64,000 nucleotides of DNA from Eubacterium sp. (GCA_022794015.1 JAAWDZ010000068.1:1-64000), one strand, 5' to 3'; shown: positions 21,901-30,887, counted from the first letter of the stretch. A program made the numbers and translations. The notes: generated from the letters alone by a model not told the origin.

Positions 21901-24338
21901 CAGAATGCGGTCGGCTCGCCCCATCCCTGGTTGATGCCGTTATAAGAGGTCATAATTGCCATCGGCTGCGCGCTTTTCACTGCAATTTCAAAGCCTTTTA
22001 AATAAATTTCACGCAGGGTACGCTCTGTTAAGGAATTTGTCTGCAACGTACGACCCCATTCCTGATTGTTCGCCGCCATGTGCTTTAACGTAACCCCGGC
22101 GCCCGGTATGCTCTCCACGCCCTTTGTCACTGCGGCGGCCATCGTACCGGAAATAAACGGATCCTCGGAATAATATTCAAAATTACGTCCGCCCCTTGGA
22201 TCTCTGTGGATATTCAAAGCCGGGGCAAGCCAGAGTGAAATATCAAATTCTTCCATCTCTTCTGCGACTGCCCTGGATATCTCTTCCACCAGATCCACGT
22301 CCCAGGTCTGCGCCAGCATAGTCGCAATCGGCCATGCCGTACAGAACTGATAATCCACCTGATCGGTCCGGACACAGAATTTGCGGTTTTCGCTGACAGC
22401 TTTATCATAAGCCGCTTTAAAGCTTGCCTCGTCTGTAACATCCGCTGCAAAATAGACATACTTCCCACCCTGCAGATAACGGTTATAATAAGTCTGGTTC
22501 GGATCATATACGGTATCCGCCGTCACATCCTCATAATATACGACATCCCTTGTAATCCTGACGCCTGCCGGCCCGTCAGCCAGAGCAATATTCGGAATTC
22601 CTTTATTCGTGCGGTACAGGCCCGTCGTTTCTGCAACTGCCCCGTCTGTAATCGTAGAAACCTCATCGCCGTCCACGATTTCACATAACTGATCATTGCT
22701 TAGGCCCGCTACAAAAGATTCCATGCTGATTTTATTTTTGTATACATCAATGAGCTTTGCCTTTTTATCCACCGGTACCTCTACGATCTCCTGTTTCCAT
22801 TTCGGTCCGCTTGGAAGCACAGATGTATCGGCTCCTTCCGGTACGTAAGTCACAACGCTCTCATCATCATAGGCTGAAGCATGATTGCCGTCCTTTAATG
22901 CAAGCTCCGCCGCACTCAGTGTAATGACAGGCGCAGCCGCTATTTCTTCTGCTTCCCCTTCGTATGTAATCGGCGTTGCATCTTCTTTTTTCAGATCTTT
23001 AAAATCGCCGCCGGATAACTGTGTGCTTAACTGCTCCGTCAATGCCAGTCCGTCCAGCTTTAATACTGCGGCAGCTTTCGTATTTCTGGAGCTGTTTCCA
23101 ACACGGATAATATAATCCCCCGCATCCATCACATAAGCCGCCTTCGATTCATCATAAGAACTCATCTCGGATGTCGCATAACAGATCGTCATCTGCTGGC
23201 TTTCACCAGGCTTTAATACATCTGTCTTTGCATAAGCCGCAAGCTCCTGGTACGTTTTCTCTAACGTGCCGTCCGGCGCTGAAAAATAAATCTGCACGAC
23301 CTCCCTGCCGGCATAAGTCTCACCGGTATTTCTTACAGTCACTGTAACATCTACCGTATCGGCATCCGCTTTTACACCATCCACCCTGATATCAAAATCC
23401 GTATAGGATTGCCCATAACCAAACTCATAGGCCACATCCTTTCCAAATGTATCAAAATAGCGGTAGCCTACATAAATACCTTCCTTAAATTCCTCAAACT
23501 GCTCATGGTCCGCATCGGAAAATGTCGCGGAAGCCGGGTAATCACTGTACTTAAGCGCCCAGGTATCCGTCAGCTTACCTGACGGCGTAACGGTACCGTT
23601 TAATACATCCACAACCGCATTTCCGCCTTCCATGCCGGCCTGCGACATTAAAAGCACACTGTCAAGCTGCTCAATTTCCCGCGCAAATGTTGCATTGATA
23701 ATGCCTCCCACATTTAACAATACAATGGAATGTTCAAAGTTTTCCGCCATCTTGCGAATATTGGCCATTTCATTTTCTGTTAGCTCATAATCCTCTGCCG
23801 GACGGTCCCCGTCCTCTCCGGAAAGCCTTGAGATCACATATACCGCCGTATCCGTCCCACCTGCCTTGCCTGCTGCGATTTCTTCATCTGTCAGGACTTC
23901 GTCCGGAAAATGGACCGTTTCCCACGATTCCGCCACAGCTTCCGCATCCTGATACTTCTTCCTGCAGGCCTCTAAATACGCGGTTGTACTGATACGGTAT
24001 CCTGCATTTAAAAAGCCGTCCCAGACATTCACCTCATGCCTTGGGTTCGTATTGCCTGACCCTGTGCCGCCCTTCATCGTCTTATAGGCGCCGTATCCGT
24101 ACAGCGCTACTTTCCCCTTTCCTGCAATGGGAAGCGTCTGGTTTTTGTTTTCCAGAAGGACCATGCCCTGTGCTGCCGCGCTTCTCGAAAGCGCCATGTT
24201 TTTGAGTTCCCTTGCTGAGGGCTCCGGCAGGCCGTCGCCGGCATTTGCCGCGTGCACTGTACCCGCTGGCATTCCGCCCAATACCATGCACACTGCCAGC
24301 AAGGCCGCTGTTGCCCGTTTACCTGATACGTTTTTCAT
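15930..24338 (-). CDS. Giant secreted multidomain glycoside hydrolase: apparently permuted GH3 (GH3_C - FnIII-like - GH3_N), MGH1/GH63-like module, FIVAR-like segments, Ala-rich coiled coil, C-terminal Big2-like domain
   Basis: Signal peptide MKNVSGKRATAALLAVCMVLGGMPAGTVHAAN with GGGAGG upstream. GH3_C-like GMVLLENKNQTLPI precedes GH3_N-like IPNIALADGPAGVRI...GGRNFEYYSEDPFISG...LKHMAANNQE...GVIMTDWDVRG. Later VDEAFRENIFVWDTMLMM...GPFRPYGQYWMGSIWAPTSYQYVYGL...FVGWTGSFAIGMVLEDLAG. C-terminus ITYKSGNKKVAKVSSSGKITGVRKGNTTITVK. Confidence 0.93.
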   Translation of the reverse strand: MKNVSGKRATAALLAVCMVLGGMPAGTVHAANAGDGLPEPSARELKNMALSRSAAAQGMVLLENKNQTLPIAGKGKVALYGYGAYKTMKGGTGSGNTNPRHEVNVWDGFLNAGYRISTTAYLEACRKKYQDAEAVAESWETVHFPDEVLTDEEIAAGKAGGTDTAVYVISRLSGEDGDRPAEDYELTENEMANIRKMAENFEHSIVLLNVGGIINATFAREIEQLDSVLLMSQAGMEGGNAVVDVLNGTVTPSGKLTDTWALKYSDYPASATFSDADHEQFEEFKEGIYVGYRYFDTFGKDVAYEFGYGQSYTDFDIRVDGVKADADTVDVTVTVRNTGETYAGREVVQIYFSAPDGTLEKTYQELAAYAKTDVLKPGESQQMTICYATSEMSSYDESKAAYVMDAGDYIIRVGNSSRNTKAAAVLKLDGLALTEQLSTQLSGGDFKDLKKEDATPITYEGEAEEIAAAPVITLSAAELALKDGNHASAYDDESVVTYVPEGADTSVLPSGPKWKQEIVEVPVDKKAKLIDVYKNKISMESFVAGLSNDQLCEIVDGDEVSTITDGAVAETTGLYRTNKGIPNIALADGPAGVRITRDVVYYEDVTADTVYDPNQTYYNRYLQGGKYVYFAADVTDEASFKAAYDKAVSENRKFCVRTDQVDYQFCTAWPIATMLAQTWDVDLVEEISRAVAEEMEEFDISLWLAPALNIHRDPRGGRNFEYYSEDPFISGTMAAAVTKGVESIPGAGVTLKHMAANNQEWGRTLQTNSLTERTLREIYLKGFEIAVKSAQPMAIMTSYNGINQGWGEPTAFCYDLCTDIVRGEWDFKGVIMTDWDVRGDKTKMMHPGNDMNMPGSQAEDFKKALEVVLPEFGPDGYPTEGNWGIYSTKKGKAELTAEVKAGTALNEAITTTLADGRAVVTVKETGEALADLADTSKDRIVTYHITRKANKMYLGDVQKNVIRILNMLMDTARFAELEKSVRLKPHASKYADSLKTYFSAQKAAVDDSQAGDSELSAAKAALKKTLSAAAPIADGGKVNYLEDTWEAFSTAYEAAKQAQNSINITKLQKLTADLAAAQAGLKTETLACGYKINMNNLPKVHFSEHPEWEEVYDAAWNVHKNNIQKIPAATNPEEPYYVDEAFRENIFVWDTMLMMLFDRFGINEFPTLSSIDNFYYHQIDGGDNDGYICREIVEETGANCWDPDTQKNTGTNPPLFAMAEWEQYQIHGDVSRFSKEINGKTIFERLVSHYYYIERTKKLANGLYGKTNGYGNGLDNTPNQDGQRLSLSDSDGRQTYNDLSIQQAQAAWYLSLIADAMGNKEQAEYFASENERIADLINEKLWSPNAHMYSNLSENGKSFTNISTPTNLWALAGHVATEERAQEIIKYHGKNSMKLYRPNGLATLAYDWDGFTGPFRPYGQYWMGSIWAPTSYQYVYGLREYGYDQLAFEEAVRHVNMVADVYEEGKKGSYIKQSTFWENYSSDYVRDGSESKPNFVGWTGSFAIGMVLEDLAGIDIDAPNNKVTWNVQLCEEFGVDNLYMKHDGKENRVSLQAEKRLSDLSDLHFTATVTEPVTLVVKAGGREESFDLTPGTDSYIVKGMADKTARVGYIGTRTRLLSEAADEATKEYYDENAIDYVYFQKTEDADVYDGIKYQTGKKGGKLYNVNTVGMPVKQNFEQWAAVNDSPSMQALGFADAACMTKGTYWYWSDASDGWTYGDEGFMFMAPASNKLKTIRLVVGIQNGLGKLKIALNDASDDRLEVFLKGGSKETEYVIDIPFCAASNDSDLFVQWLMDTAKSDPRVKVSIKSIALLDGGVCTPDVPENVTLQKEGDGTLTVSADVPENANYDSWSVKVYDAVDDTVVKEVPAKKMPYAIKDLPYGKYYVSVSGIYCGITSDGGYSETVLAEPADAADEARAAADLAKTLDVIYNGNTQENTINNFVLTTGGLLYGSRFTMSSSTDGTGYGVQNDGTVLRPAGNKDVESKITVTAALGGVTAQHEATVTVKAITEESGFVIGTGTKAYTGKEVDFTADGIVDWYQFNNQTRRHDPGRQSHKKGGSGINFYGINVDPTPGVDFGTYQDGSITFKYDKADVERDEPENNIGSRMEGADNYWSMGLDYSEESRHIDIYTGVWTGTGRIEFIVNGTTVVTEPYGAEGTGIYCVGFDYRLENPEDVAEVRVCLDKAQGKPVASLHAAVLTEQPADVAVMRQELWNIRQKGANISGSNNQKEDGTPIYTAESFSAFKAALSAAEAKVEAGTEQLTAEEVKAAVTEFEDAIALLVTVERKAAEDLANEALAGRKTANEGYTEESWEAYQALITELEAKLADPQTAPEELIRLANQVKEYEFKDTPKPDVPSDEALLEQIRKLEEKLEKAVETAGASETNAKKSQQEAEAAKRDAEDAKVKAQEAETDAKKRAEAAEEAELAAKRAQADAEIAKRNAESAQTATDGAKAEAQAAQQRAEAAKSAANAAKSEAEAAKTGAEAAQSLAEAAELRADAARSKAQAAEEAANAARTAASAAQTAAEAAREAAKAQAADADIARKKAEAAREAAIAAQTRAEEAEKRSSQKASEADEAMANAKRAQQAASDAQGKAEAARESAEIARKSAEDAQMKAEALMEAARKSQAEIKELLAKAEEAQRAAAAEAEKAKAEVEKAKLEVEKAKLEAERAKVEAEIAKAETERAKEQAKEQAQKAIEAAETAQKSLAEYRAGQNVPAEKAKTVLQVKKTKISLQKGKSKKLQVKVKNADGKKITYKSGNKKVAKVSSSGKITGVRKGNTTITVKCNGISRKVKVTVK
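16190..17290 (-). repeat. Ala/Glu/Lys-rich coiled-coil-coding repeat (about 21-nt periodicity)
   Basis: Repeated AEAAKxx / AxxAExx heptads within the giant glycosidase (AAKSEAEAAKTGAEAAQSLAEAAELRADAARSKAQAAEEAANAARTAA...). Confidence 0.85.
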
Positions 24339-24730
24339 CTCTTTTCCTCCCTTCAAAAAATAAACTTTACAACAAACATATTATACAAAAATTTTCAAAT
24401 AATACAAGTATTATTTTGCAATTTTAATGCATATTCTTGTATTTTTCAAAAAACATTTGTATATTTTTATAATTAATTTGATTTTAATATAGTATTTTCA
24501 GTTATTTTATATATTAATAGAAGATTTCAGTTATAACCAAAAAATTTAGATTTTTTTAGTGAATTGTAGAAAATCAGAGAATTTTCGTCAAAATATTCCT
24601 GCATTTTATTTCCATCCTTTTTATACAAAGTAAATTATTTGAGTAAACACTGTAATTTGTCGCTTTAGAGGCGACCATCTTTCTCTTCGCTTTGTTATAC
24701 TTCACTTATAAAAAGAACGGAGGTAACAAT

Positions 24731-25414
24731 ATGAAGGAAAATTTAACAGAACTGGTTTTTATCTTAGACAGAAGCGGCTCTATGCATGGGCTTGAAAATG
24801 ATACCATAGGCGGTTTTAACGCTATGCTTGACAAACAGCGCGCCGAACAGGGAGAAGCCTATATTACAACGGTTCTTTTTGATGACCAATACGAAAAAAT
24901 CCATGATCGCATTTCTTTAAAAGAAATATCTGGTTTAACTGACAAAGAATATTTTGTACGCGGCTCCACGGCATTATTGGATGCAATGGGACAGACCATC
25001 CACGATACCGCACTGGTGCAGAAACATCTTCCGGACGCTGAAAAAGCCGAAAAAGTCATTTTCGTCATTATTACCGACGGTTTGGAAAATGCAAGCCGTA
25101 CGTATTCCAGAAAACAGGTAAAACGTATGGTTGAACAGGAAAAAGAAAAATATGGCTGGGAATTTCTGTTTTTGGGTGCAAATATGGATGCGGTATCCGA
25201 AGCAGGCAGCTTTGGTATCGACGCAGACCGCTCGGTTACCTTCCAGAATGACAGCCAGGGAGTAGAAACCAATTTCCGTGCTGTCGGCCAAGCGCTTTGC
25301 AGGATGCGCAGCGCACCAGCCTGCCGGGTTGGGGCGGGCTGGAAAAAAGAGATTGAAGAGGATTATAACAGACGTAAAAAGAAACTGTTCCATAGCCTAG
25401 GCAGGAAACGCTGA
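24731..25414 (+). CDS. VWA-domain protein
   Basis: ELVFILDRSGSMHGLENDTIGGFN (MIDAS DxSxS) and VIIVITDG-like VIFVIITDGLENAS. Start at 24731 after CGGAGGTAAC. Confidence 0.9.
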   Translation: MKENLTELVFILDRSGSMHGLENDTIGGFNAMLDKQRAEQGEAYITTVLFDDQYEKIHDRISLKEISGLTDKEYFVRGSTALLDAMGQTIHDTALVQKHLPDAEKAEKVIFVIITDGLENASRTYSRKQVKRMVEQEKEKYGWEFLFLGANMDAVSEAGSFGIDADRSVTFQNDSQGVETNFRAVGQALCRMRSAPACRVGAGWKKEIEEDYNRRKKKLFHSLGRKR

Positions 25415-25422
25415 AATAACAA

Positions 25423-25470
25423 AGGGAGTGTCGGAAAATATTGTATAGAAAGAATTTTCCGACACTCCCT
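25423..25470. terminator. Bidirectional terminator-like hairpin between convergent genes
   Basis: Perfect 17-bp inverted repeat agggagtgtcggaaaat / attttccgacactccct. Confidence 0.75.
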
Positions 25471-25514
25471 CCGTATGTAGTTCTTTATGATCAGATTTAT
25501 CATCTTCATTCGTA

Positions 25515-26573
25515 TCATAATCCAGCGTCCGGGAAACTCGAACTGTTTTCGTCAATTACGCGAAGCGGTATCATATAATATCTTCCATCAGTAAGCTTTA
25601 TCCCATCTTCTCCTGTTCCCTCAATTGCAAAGGCTTCTATAAATTCCAGCAGCGCCTTCGCATGCAGCTTTGTATCGCACAAAACCGTTCCTAAGATCTT
25701 TTGTTTTCGGATCAGCTCCTGCACTTCCTCCACGCCGTCAATCCCTGCCACCTTAATATCCATCCTGCCTTCTTGTTCCAGCGCGTCCCATGTACCAAGC
25801 GCCATATCGTCATTGTTACATATAATCAGTTCTATCTCATCCGGATATTCCTTTAGCCACTGCTTTACCAGCACATTAGCCTGGCTCCGTTCCCAGTTCG
25901 CCGTGGCGTTTACAATTTTCCGGGTCTGAATCTCCCTTTGTGCCAGACCTTTTAATACCCATTCCGAACGAATCAGGGTATCCTGATGATTCGACTCTCC
26001 TTCTAATATGGCAAATTCAATCGTGCCATTTCCATTCCTGTCCACAGACTCTTTGTCTGCTTCAAACGCATCAGCAATCAGTTCTGCCTGCAGAAGCGCA
26101 GATTCTTTTGCATTGGAGCCCTCATAATAGATACCTTCCTTACGGAAAATATCTTCCCGGACAGGTTCCCTGTTGAAAAACACCACCGGAATACCGGCTG
26201 CAGAAGCGCTGTCAATAATTACAGAAGCATTTGTCCTGTCTACAATATTGACTAAAAGCAAATCGTATTCCAGGGAAATAAAACGTTCAATCTGATTATT
26301 CTGTTCCTGCTGGCTGCCTCCTGCATCCGTAATTTCCCTGCGTATTTTCACATTTGAATGTGCCAGTTCATATTCATGAATTTCTTCATCCAAATAACTG
26401 CAAACATTGTTGATATAAGCATCTTTTTCATTGTAAACCGCAATCCCGATCTGTACCGTTTTCTGCTTTGGCTCACTGCTTTTTCCATGGCCGGACGCAT
26501 ACAGATAAATACACGCACCGGTCAGTATGGTACAAATTGCCGCGGCCATTACAAATTTTCTCTTTTTTCCCAT
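25515..26573 (-). CDS. Periplasmic sugar-binding-like protein (type 1 SBP), membrane-tethered
   Basis: N-terminal hydrophobic segment, then VQIGIAVYNEKDAYINNVCSYLDEEI...IPVVFFNREP...LIICNNDDMALGTWDALEQEG, galactose/ribose-binding style. Confidence 0.85.
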   Translation of the reverse strand: MGKKRKFVMAAAICTILTGACIYLYASGHGKSSEPKQKTVQIGIAVYNEKDAYINNVCSYLDEEIHEYELAHSNVKIRREITDAGGSQQEQNNQIERFISLEYDLLLVNIVDRTNASVIIDSASAAGIPVVFFNREPVREDIFRKEGIYYEGSNAKESALLQAELIADAFEADKESVDRNGNGTIEFAILEGESNHQDTLIRSEWVLKGLAQREIQTRKIVNATANWERSQANVLVKQWLKEYPDEIELIICNNDDMALGTWDALEQEGRMDIKVAGIDGVEEVQELIRKQKILGTVLCDTKLHAKALLEFIEAFAIEGTGEDGIKLTDGRYYMIPLRVIDENSSSFPDAGL

Positions 26574-26594
26574 TCCCCTTTCCTCCTCATGCTG

Positions 26595-27500
26595 CTAATG
26601 GATGGGAATCAAAAATTCCTCTTCTTCCTCCATATTTTCTTTTGTAATCATTTTGCATGGAAGAACAATATCTTCCACTTTGTTCTTTTCGATCACGGCG
26701 ATAGCCTGCTGCATGGCGCATATTCCAACCGAATACACACTAAAAGCTTCCACGCCTGTTATCCTGCCTTCCTGAATCCCTCTTAATATCTGATTCGAAT
26801 ATCCTATGCCGTAAAGCGGCTTTTGTTCCAGGTATTCTGCGGCCCGTTCTGTTTCTAAAACGCTGCAGGCTATGAATACGACATTTCCTTCTTCTTTGCT
26901 GCACTGCAAAGGTTTCTTATCTATATCATTCAGACAGACAGTTTCCATGCCTCTTTCATCAAATTCTTTCTTTAAATTCCGGCTTACCTCCTCTGAAATC
27001 TCATATTCTCCGGTCAGAAGAATCGTTTTTACCTCTGTTCCATGTTCTTTTTGTACCGTGTCTGCAAGCTCTGCTGCAGCCCCCTCAATATCAAATGAAA
27101 TATCCGGCACGCCTGGCGCGCCGCTTCCAAATGCATTTACTGTAATCACAGGCCCATCTTTGGAATTTTCACTGATATACCGCCGTACCTTATCAGGATT
27201 GTCCGAAATCAAAATCACGGCCTGCGAACCGCTATCATATTCACTTTTCAGCTGCGCAAAGTCATCTGTTTCTCTTCCTGTCGTAACATAATCCACATCC
27301 ACGCGGTTTTCAATCGCCGTATCCAAAATCCCCTTTTTCATATCCGTAAAATAGGGGCTGTCCACAGGAACCATATAAACAGAGACTTTTTTCACCGCTG
27401 CCATGTCTTCTTTGATAATAAGATCTGTAGAGGACAGCAGCAGGCAAAAAAACATAAGCGCTGCAGTCACCAGAAAACTAATTCGTTTTATCCTGCCCAT
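26595..27500 (-). CDS. Substrate-binding-like protein (type 1 periplasmic binding fold)
   Basis: VSVYMVPVDSPYFTDMKKGILDTAIENRVDVDY...AVILISDNPDKVRRYI...GIGYSNQILRGIQEGRITGVEAFSVYSVG. Overlaps the kinase stop. Confidence 0.78.
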   Translation of the reverse strand: MGRIKRISFLVTAALMFFCLLLSSTDLIIKEDMAAVKKVSVYMVPVDSPYFTDMKKGILDTAIENRVDVDYVTTGRETDDFAQLKSEYDSGSQAVILISDNPDKVRRYISENSKDGPVITVNAFGSGAPGVPDISFDIEGAAAELADTVQKEHGTEVKTILLTGEYEISEEVSRNLKKEFDERGMETVCLNDIDKKPLQCSKEEGNVVFIACSVLETERAAEYLEQKPLYGIGYSNQILRGIQEGRITGVEAFSVYSVGICAMQQAIAVIEKNKVEDIVLPCKMITKENMEEEEEFLIPIH

Positions 27501-29271
27501 AACTCTCACCCATATAATCAATTACCGGAAGATGAAGCTTTACTTCCGTGCCCTCATCCAAAACAGAGTGGACGATAACTCCGTACTGCTTTCCAAAGTA
27601 CAGCTGGATCCTCTCGTGCACGTTGCGCACGCCAAGTCCATTCCCTTTTCCGGTCTGTACTTTTTTTGTATAATCCAACAGAGCTTCTGCCTGGTCCTGG
27701 CTCATCCCCATACCATTATCCTTTACTGAAATATAAAAATCATTTCCTTCCCTATAGGACCTGATCCGGATTTCTCCATCTCCATACATCCCTTCCATGC
27801 CATGATAAATAGCGTTTTCTACAATTGGCTGAACCACCAGCTTAATCACGGCCAGGGATTCTGACCCTGGCTGCATCTGTATCTCATATGTAAATTTATT
27901 CTTAAACCGCATGGACTGGATCATCAGATAATTGCTCACATGCTCAAACTCATCTGTCAGCGGGATAATATTTTTCCCTTTGCTGATACTGATACGCATC
28001 AGGCGGGCAAGCGCTGTCACCATTCTCGACGCCTCTTCTCTTCTGTTTTCTTCAATCATCCAGACAATGATATCCAGGGTATTGTACAAAAAATGCGGTG
28101 TAATCTGCGCCTGCAGGCTGTCAAGCTCGCTTTTCCTTTTCCCTTCCTGCTCCCGGATAATTTCATCCATGAGCTGACGGATTCTGACCGTCATTTTCTG
28201 AATAGAAAGCCCCAGATGATATACTTCAAAGCTTCCGGAAGAGTGCACCGTAAGATCCAGATTTCCTTCTGAAATCTTCTTTACATCCATTTCCAAATTC
28301 TGAATCGGACTTGTCAGTACCTTTGCCAGATAACTGCTAAGAACAATAGAAGTCAGCAGCACAAGCAATATAACCGCAATAACAAACGCCTGGAACTTAA
28401 GCCCGGCCATGCGCAGCTGCGCCTGGCTGCTGATACTGACAAGCTTCCATCCCGTATAGCCTACTGTTTTTACACAGCATAAAACTTCCTGCCCATCCAG
28501 CTTCCCGTTATAAACGCCGTCCGAATAGAGCGCCAGCTCCTTCGGCGGATATTCCACAAAGCCTGTACTAATCTGCGCATGCCTGGGATGGTAAACCAGA
28601 TTTCCCTCATGATCCATCAAAAAGCAGTATCGATCCGTATCAGAGGCGCTGTTTCCAAACACTTCCGCAAATGCGCTGTATTTGATACTGATCAACAGGA
28701 CGCCCCCCGTAACCCGGCTGCCTTCGTTGATCTGCACATACCGGCTCATAGGGATAATCCAGGAATATTCCCCGGACTGCTCAAAAAAATCATACAAAAC
28801 CGGATGAAAAAAATGGATATTTTCACTGCTCGTAAATACTTCAGAAAACCACTGCTCCTTTTGAATATCTGCATAAGAGCTTAAAGAAAGCGCCGGAGTC
28901 ACATTCAAAAGCTCTCCGCTCTGCCCAAACAGGGCTATGCTTTCTATGGAATCCTTATAGGTATCGTACATTGCCCCAAAAATCTGATCCGTATACTCCA
29001 CATTATTTCTCAGCACATCATAATACAGCGTATCTGACATCTGGATCATCCTGTGCACATACTGTGTCGTAGATACATTCAGCTGATCCGCCAGCTTTTG
29101 GCTGTTGTGCCTTACCGAACGGTTCATATCCCGCAGGTATACCTCTATCATAAAAAAGCTGATAATTCCCGATATGCCGATAGTAAACAGCAGTAAAAAT
29201 ACATATAGAATATTTTTCACGCTCTGTCTCAACAGAAAATCCAGAAATCTCTTCTTTATTTTTTCCCACAT
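27478..29271 (-). CDS. YesM-type sensor histidine kinase
   Basis: Extracytoplasmic domain, HAMP, LQAQITPHFLYNTLDIIVWM, VQPIVENAIYHGME, DNGMGMS. Confidence 0.95.
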   Translation of the reverse strand: MWEKIKKRFLDFLLRQSVKNILYVFLLLFTIGISGIISFFMIEVYLRDMNRSVRHNSQKLADQLNVSTTQYVHRMIQMSDTLYYDVLRNNVEYTDQIFGAMYDTYKDSIESIALFGQSGELLNVTPALSLSSYADIQKEQWFSEVFTSSENIHFFHPVLYDFFEQSGEYSWIIPMSRYVQINEGSRVTGGVLLISIKYSAFAEVFGNSASDTDRYCFLMDHEGNLVYHPRHAQISTGFVEYPPKELALYSDGVYNGKLDGQEVLCCVKTVGYTGWKLVSISSQAQLRMAGLKFQAFVIAVILLVLLTSIVLSSYLAKVLTSPIQNLEMDVKKISEGNLDLTVHSSGSFEVYHLGLSIQKMTVRIRQLMDEIIREQEGKRKSELDSLQAQITPHFLYNTLDIIVWMIEENRREEASRMVTALARLMRISISKGKNIIPLTDEFEHVSNYLMIQSMRFKNKFTYEIQMQPGSESLAVIKLVVQPIVENAIYHGMEGMYGDGEIRIRSYREGNDFYISVKDNGMGMSQDQAEALLDYTKKVQTGKGNGLGVRNVHERIQLYFGKQYGVIVHSVLDEGTEVKLHLPVIDYMGESYGQDKTN

Positions 29272-29285
29272 CGTATTTCCTTCTT

Positions 29286-30887
29286 TTACTTATTCTGTCT
29301 TCGGTACTGAATCGGAGACAGACCGTATTTCTTTTTAAACACGTGGCTGAAATAGCCCGCGTCCATATATCCTGTTTTTTCAGCGATTGCACATATCTTT
29401 TCCTCTGTCTGATCCAACAGCCGAATTGCTTCCTCCATCCTCTGACGCGTCAGATATTCTCCAAATGTTTCCCCGGTTTCTTTTTTAAACAGATTGGAAA
29501 AATAAACAGGTGTCAGGCCAATTTGTCTGGCAGTCATTTCCAGGCTCATTTCCGGATTTCCAAAACTCCTTTGTACGCACTCTCTGGCTGCATCAATAAT
29601 ATTTTGGTTCTTACTGTTTCTCTCTTTTGATATATATTCTCCCAGATAGAAACAACGGCTCTCCAGCCACGCAAAAAAAGAATCCATATCCTCATATTTG
29701 TCCAGCTCCTTCATAAAATCAAAAGCGCCGTCAAAAATCTCACTCATCGCCGGCGCATACCGCCTGATGAACAAAGACATGGCGTTTCGTATACTGCCCA
29801 TCCACGCATGGCAGACGTTCCTATTCATATTCTGTTTTTCAAGCTGTATATGCATTTCTTTCAAAGCCAGACGTATTTCTTCTGCACCGCCAAACTTGAT
29901 TGCAGAAAACAGCCTCTCTCTTGATTCGCCGTCAACCAGAGCAATGTCCTGTTTGGAAATATCAATGTCTCCCATATAAATTACCTGGCCGTCTTTTTTC
30001 ATTTTATGGTATAAAAGCGCTTCCCCGGCTTCTTCAAATGATGACCCTACATCCGAAAGTGTTTCCTTAACCTTCCCAACTCCTATAGCCAGACCCAGAC
30101 CCATTACTTTCTGACTTCCCTTTACCATATTATAGAAGCAGCGCAAAATCTTCGTAATTTCTTCCTTTTTTCTCATTCCAAAAATAACGCACACGCCCAT
30201 TTTACTGTAAAAAACAGCACAATTGAACTGGCTGTTAAAATATTCCTCAATTAACTGACGGATGTAAACAGAAATATACTGCTCATCCACCCTCTCCGTT
30301 TGTCCTTCTGTTTTTTCCCTCCGGATCAGAGCCACCGCCCAATAATCTGCATTCCAAATGGGAATATTACATCTCCTGATCTCTTCTTCTGCATATTCCC
30401 CGTGCGCGTTTCCTTCAATCAGCATATTTAAAAGATTTTCCCGGATTACCGGCATACTCTCTAAATACTGCTTTTTTAACAAATCTATATTTTTACATTC
30501 ATTCCGTTCCTGTTCGAGCGTATCAAAAACTCTCTGTAATACTTCTCCAAATTCTTCCGCATTAATAGGTTTTAAAATATAATCCATAACCTGATAGCTC
30601 ATAGCCTCTTTTGCATAATTAAAATCGCCGTATCCGGAAAGTATCATAACTTTCACCTGCGGATAACGTTCACTGATGTACTTCGACAGCTCAATTCCGT
30701 CCATAAAAGGCATACGGATATCCGTAATCACAATATCCGCCTCCTGCGATTCCAAAAATTCCAAAACGTCCCAGCCATTACAAAAAGTTTCCACTACTTC
30801 AAATCCATAAGCTTCCCAGTCCAGATTCCTGTGAATACTCTCAAGCACCTCTTCTTCATCATCAACTAAAATTATTTTGTATTTCAT
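29286..30887 (-). CDS. YesN-type response regulator with AraC DNA-binding domain
   Basis: KIILVDDEEEVLESI, DIRMPFMDGIELSKYI, KPINAEEF, C-terminal GYMDAGYFSHVFKKKYGLSPIQYRRQ. Confidence 0.96.
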   Translation of the reverse strand: MKYKIILVDDEEEVLESIHRNLDWEAYGFEVVETFCNGWDVLEFLESQEADIVITDIRMPFMDGIELSKYISERYPQVKVMILSGYGDFNYAKEAMSYQVMDYILKPINAEEFGEVLQRVFDTLEQERNECKNIDLLKKQYLESMPVIRENLLNMLIEGNAHGEYAEEEIRRCNIPIWNADYWAVALIRREKTEGQTERVDEQYISVYIRQLIEEYFNSQFNCAVFYSKMGVCVIFGMRKKEEITKILRCFYNMVKGSQKVMGLGLAIGVGKVKETLSDVGSSFEEAGEALLYHKMKKDGQVIYMGDIDISKQDIALVDGESRERLFSAIKFGGAEEIRLALKEMHIQLEKQNMNRNVCHAWMGSIRNAMSLFIRRYAPAMSEIFDGAFDFMKELDKYEDMDSFFAWLESRCFYLGEYISKERNSKNQNIIDAARECVQRSFGNPEMSLEMTARQIGLTPVYFSNLFKKETGETFGEYLTRQRMEEAIRLLDQTEEKICAIAEKTGYMDAGYFSHVFKKKYGLSPIQYRRQNK

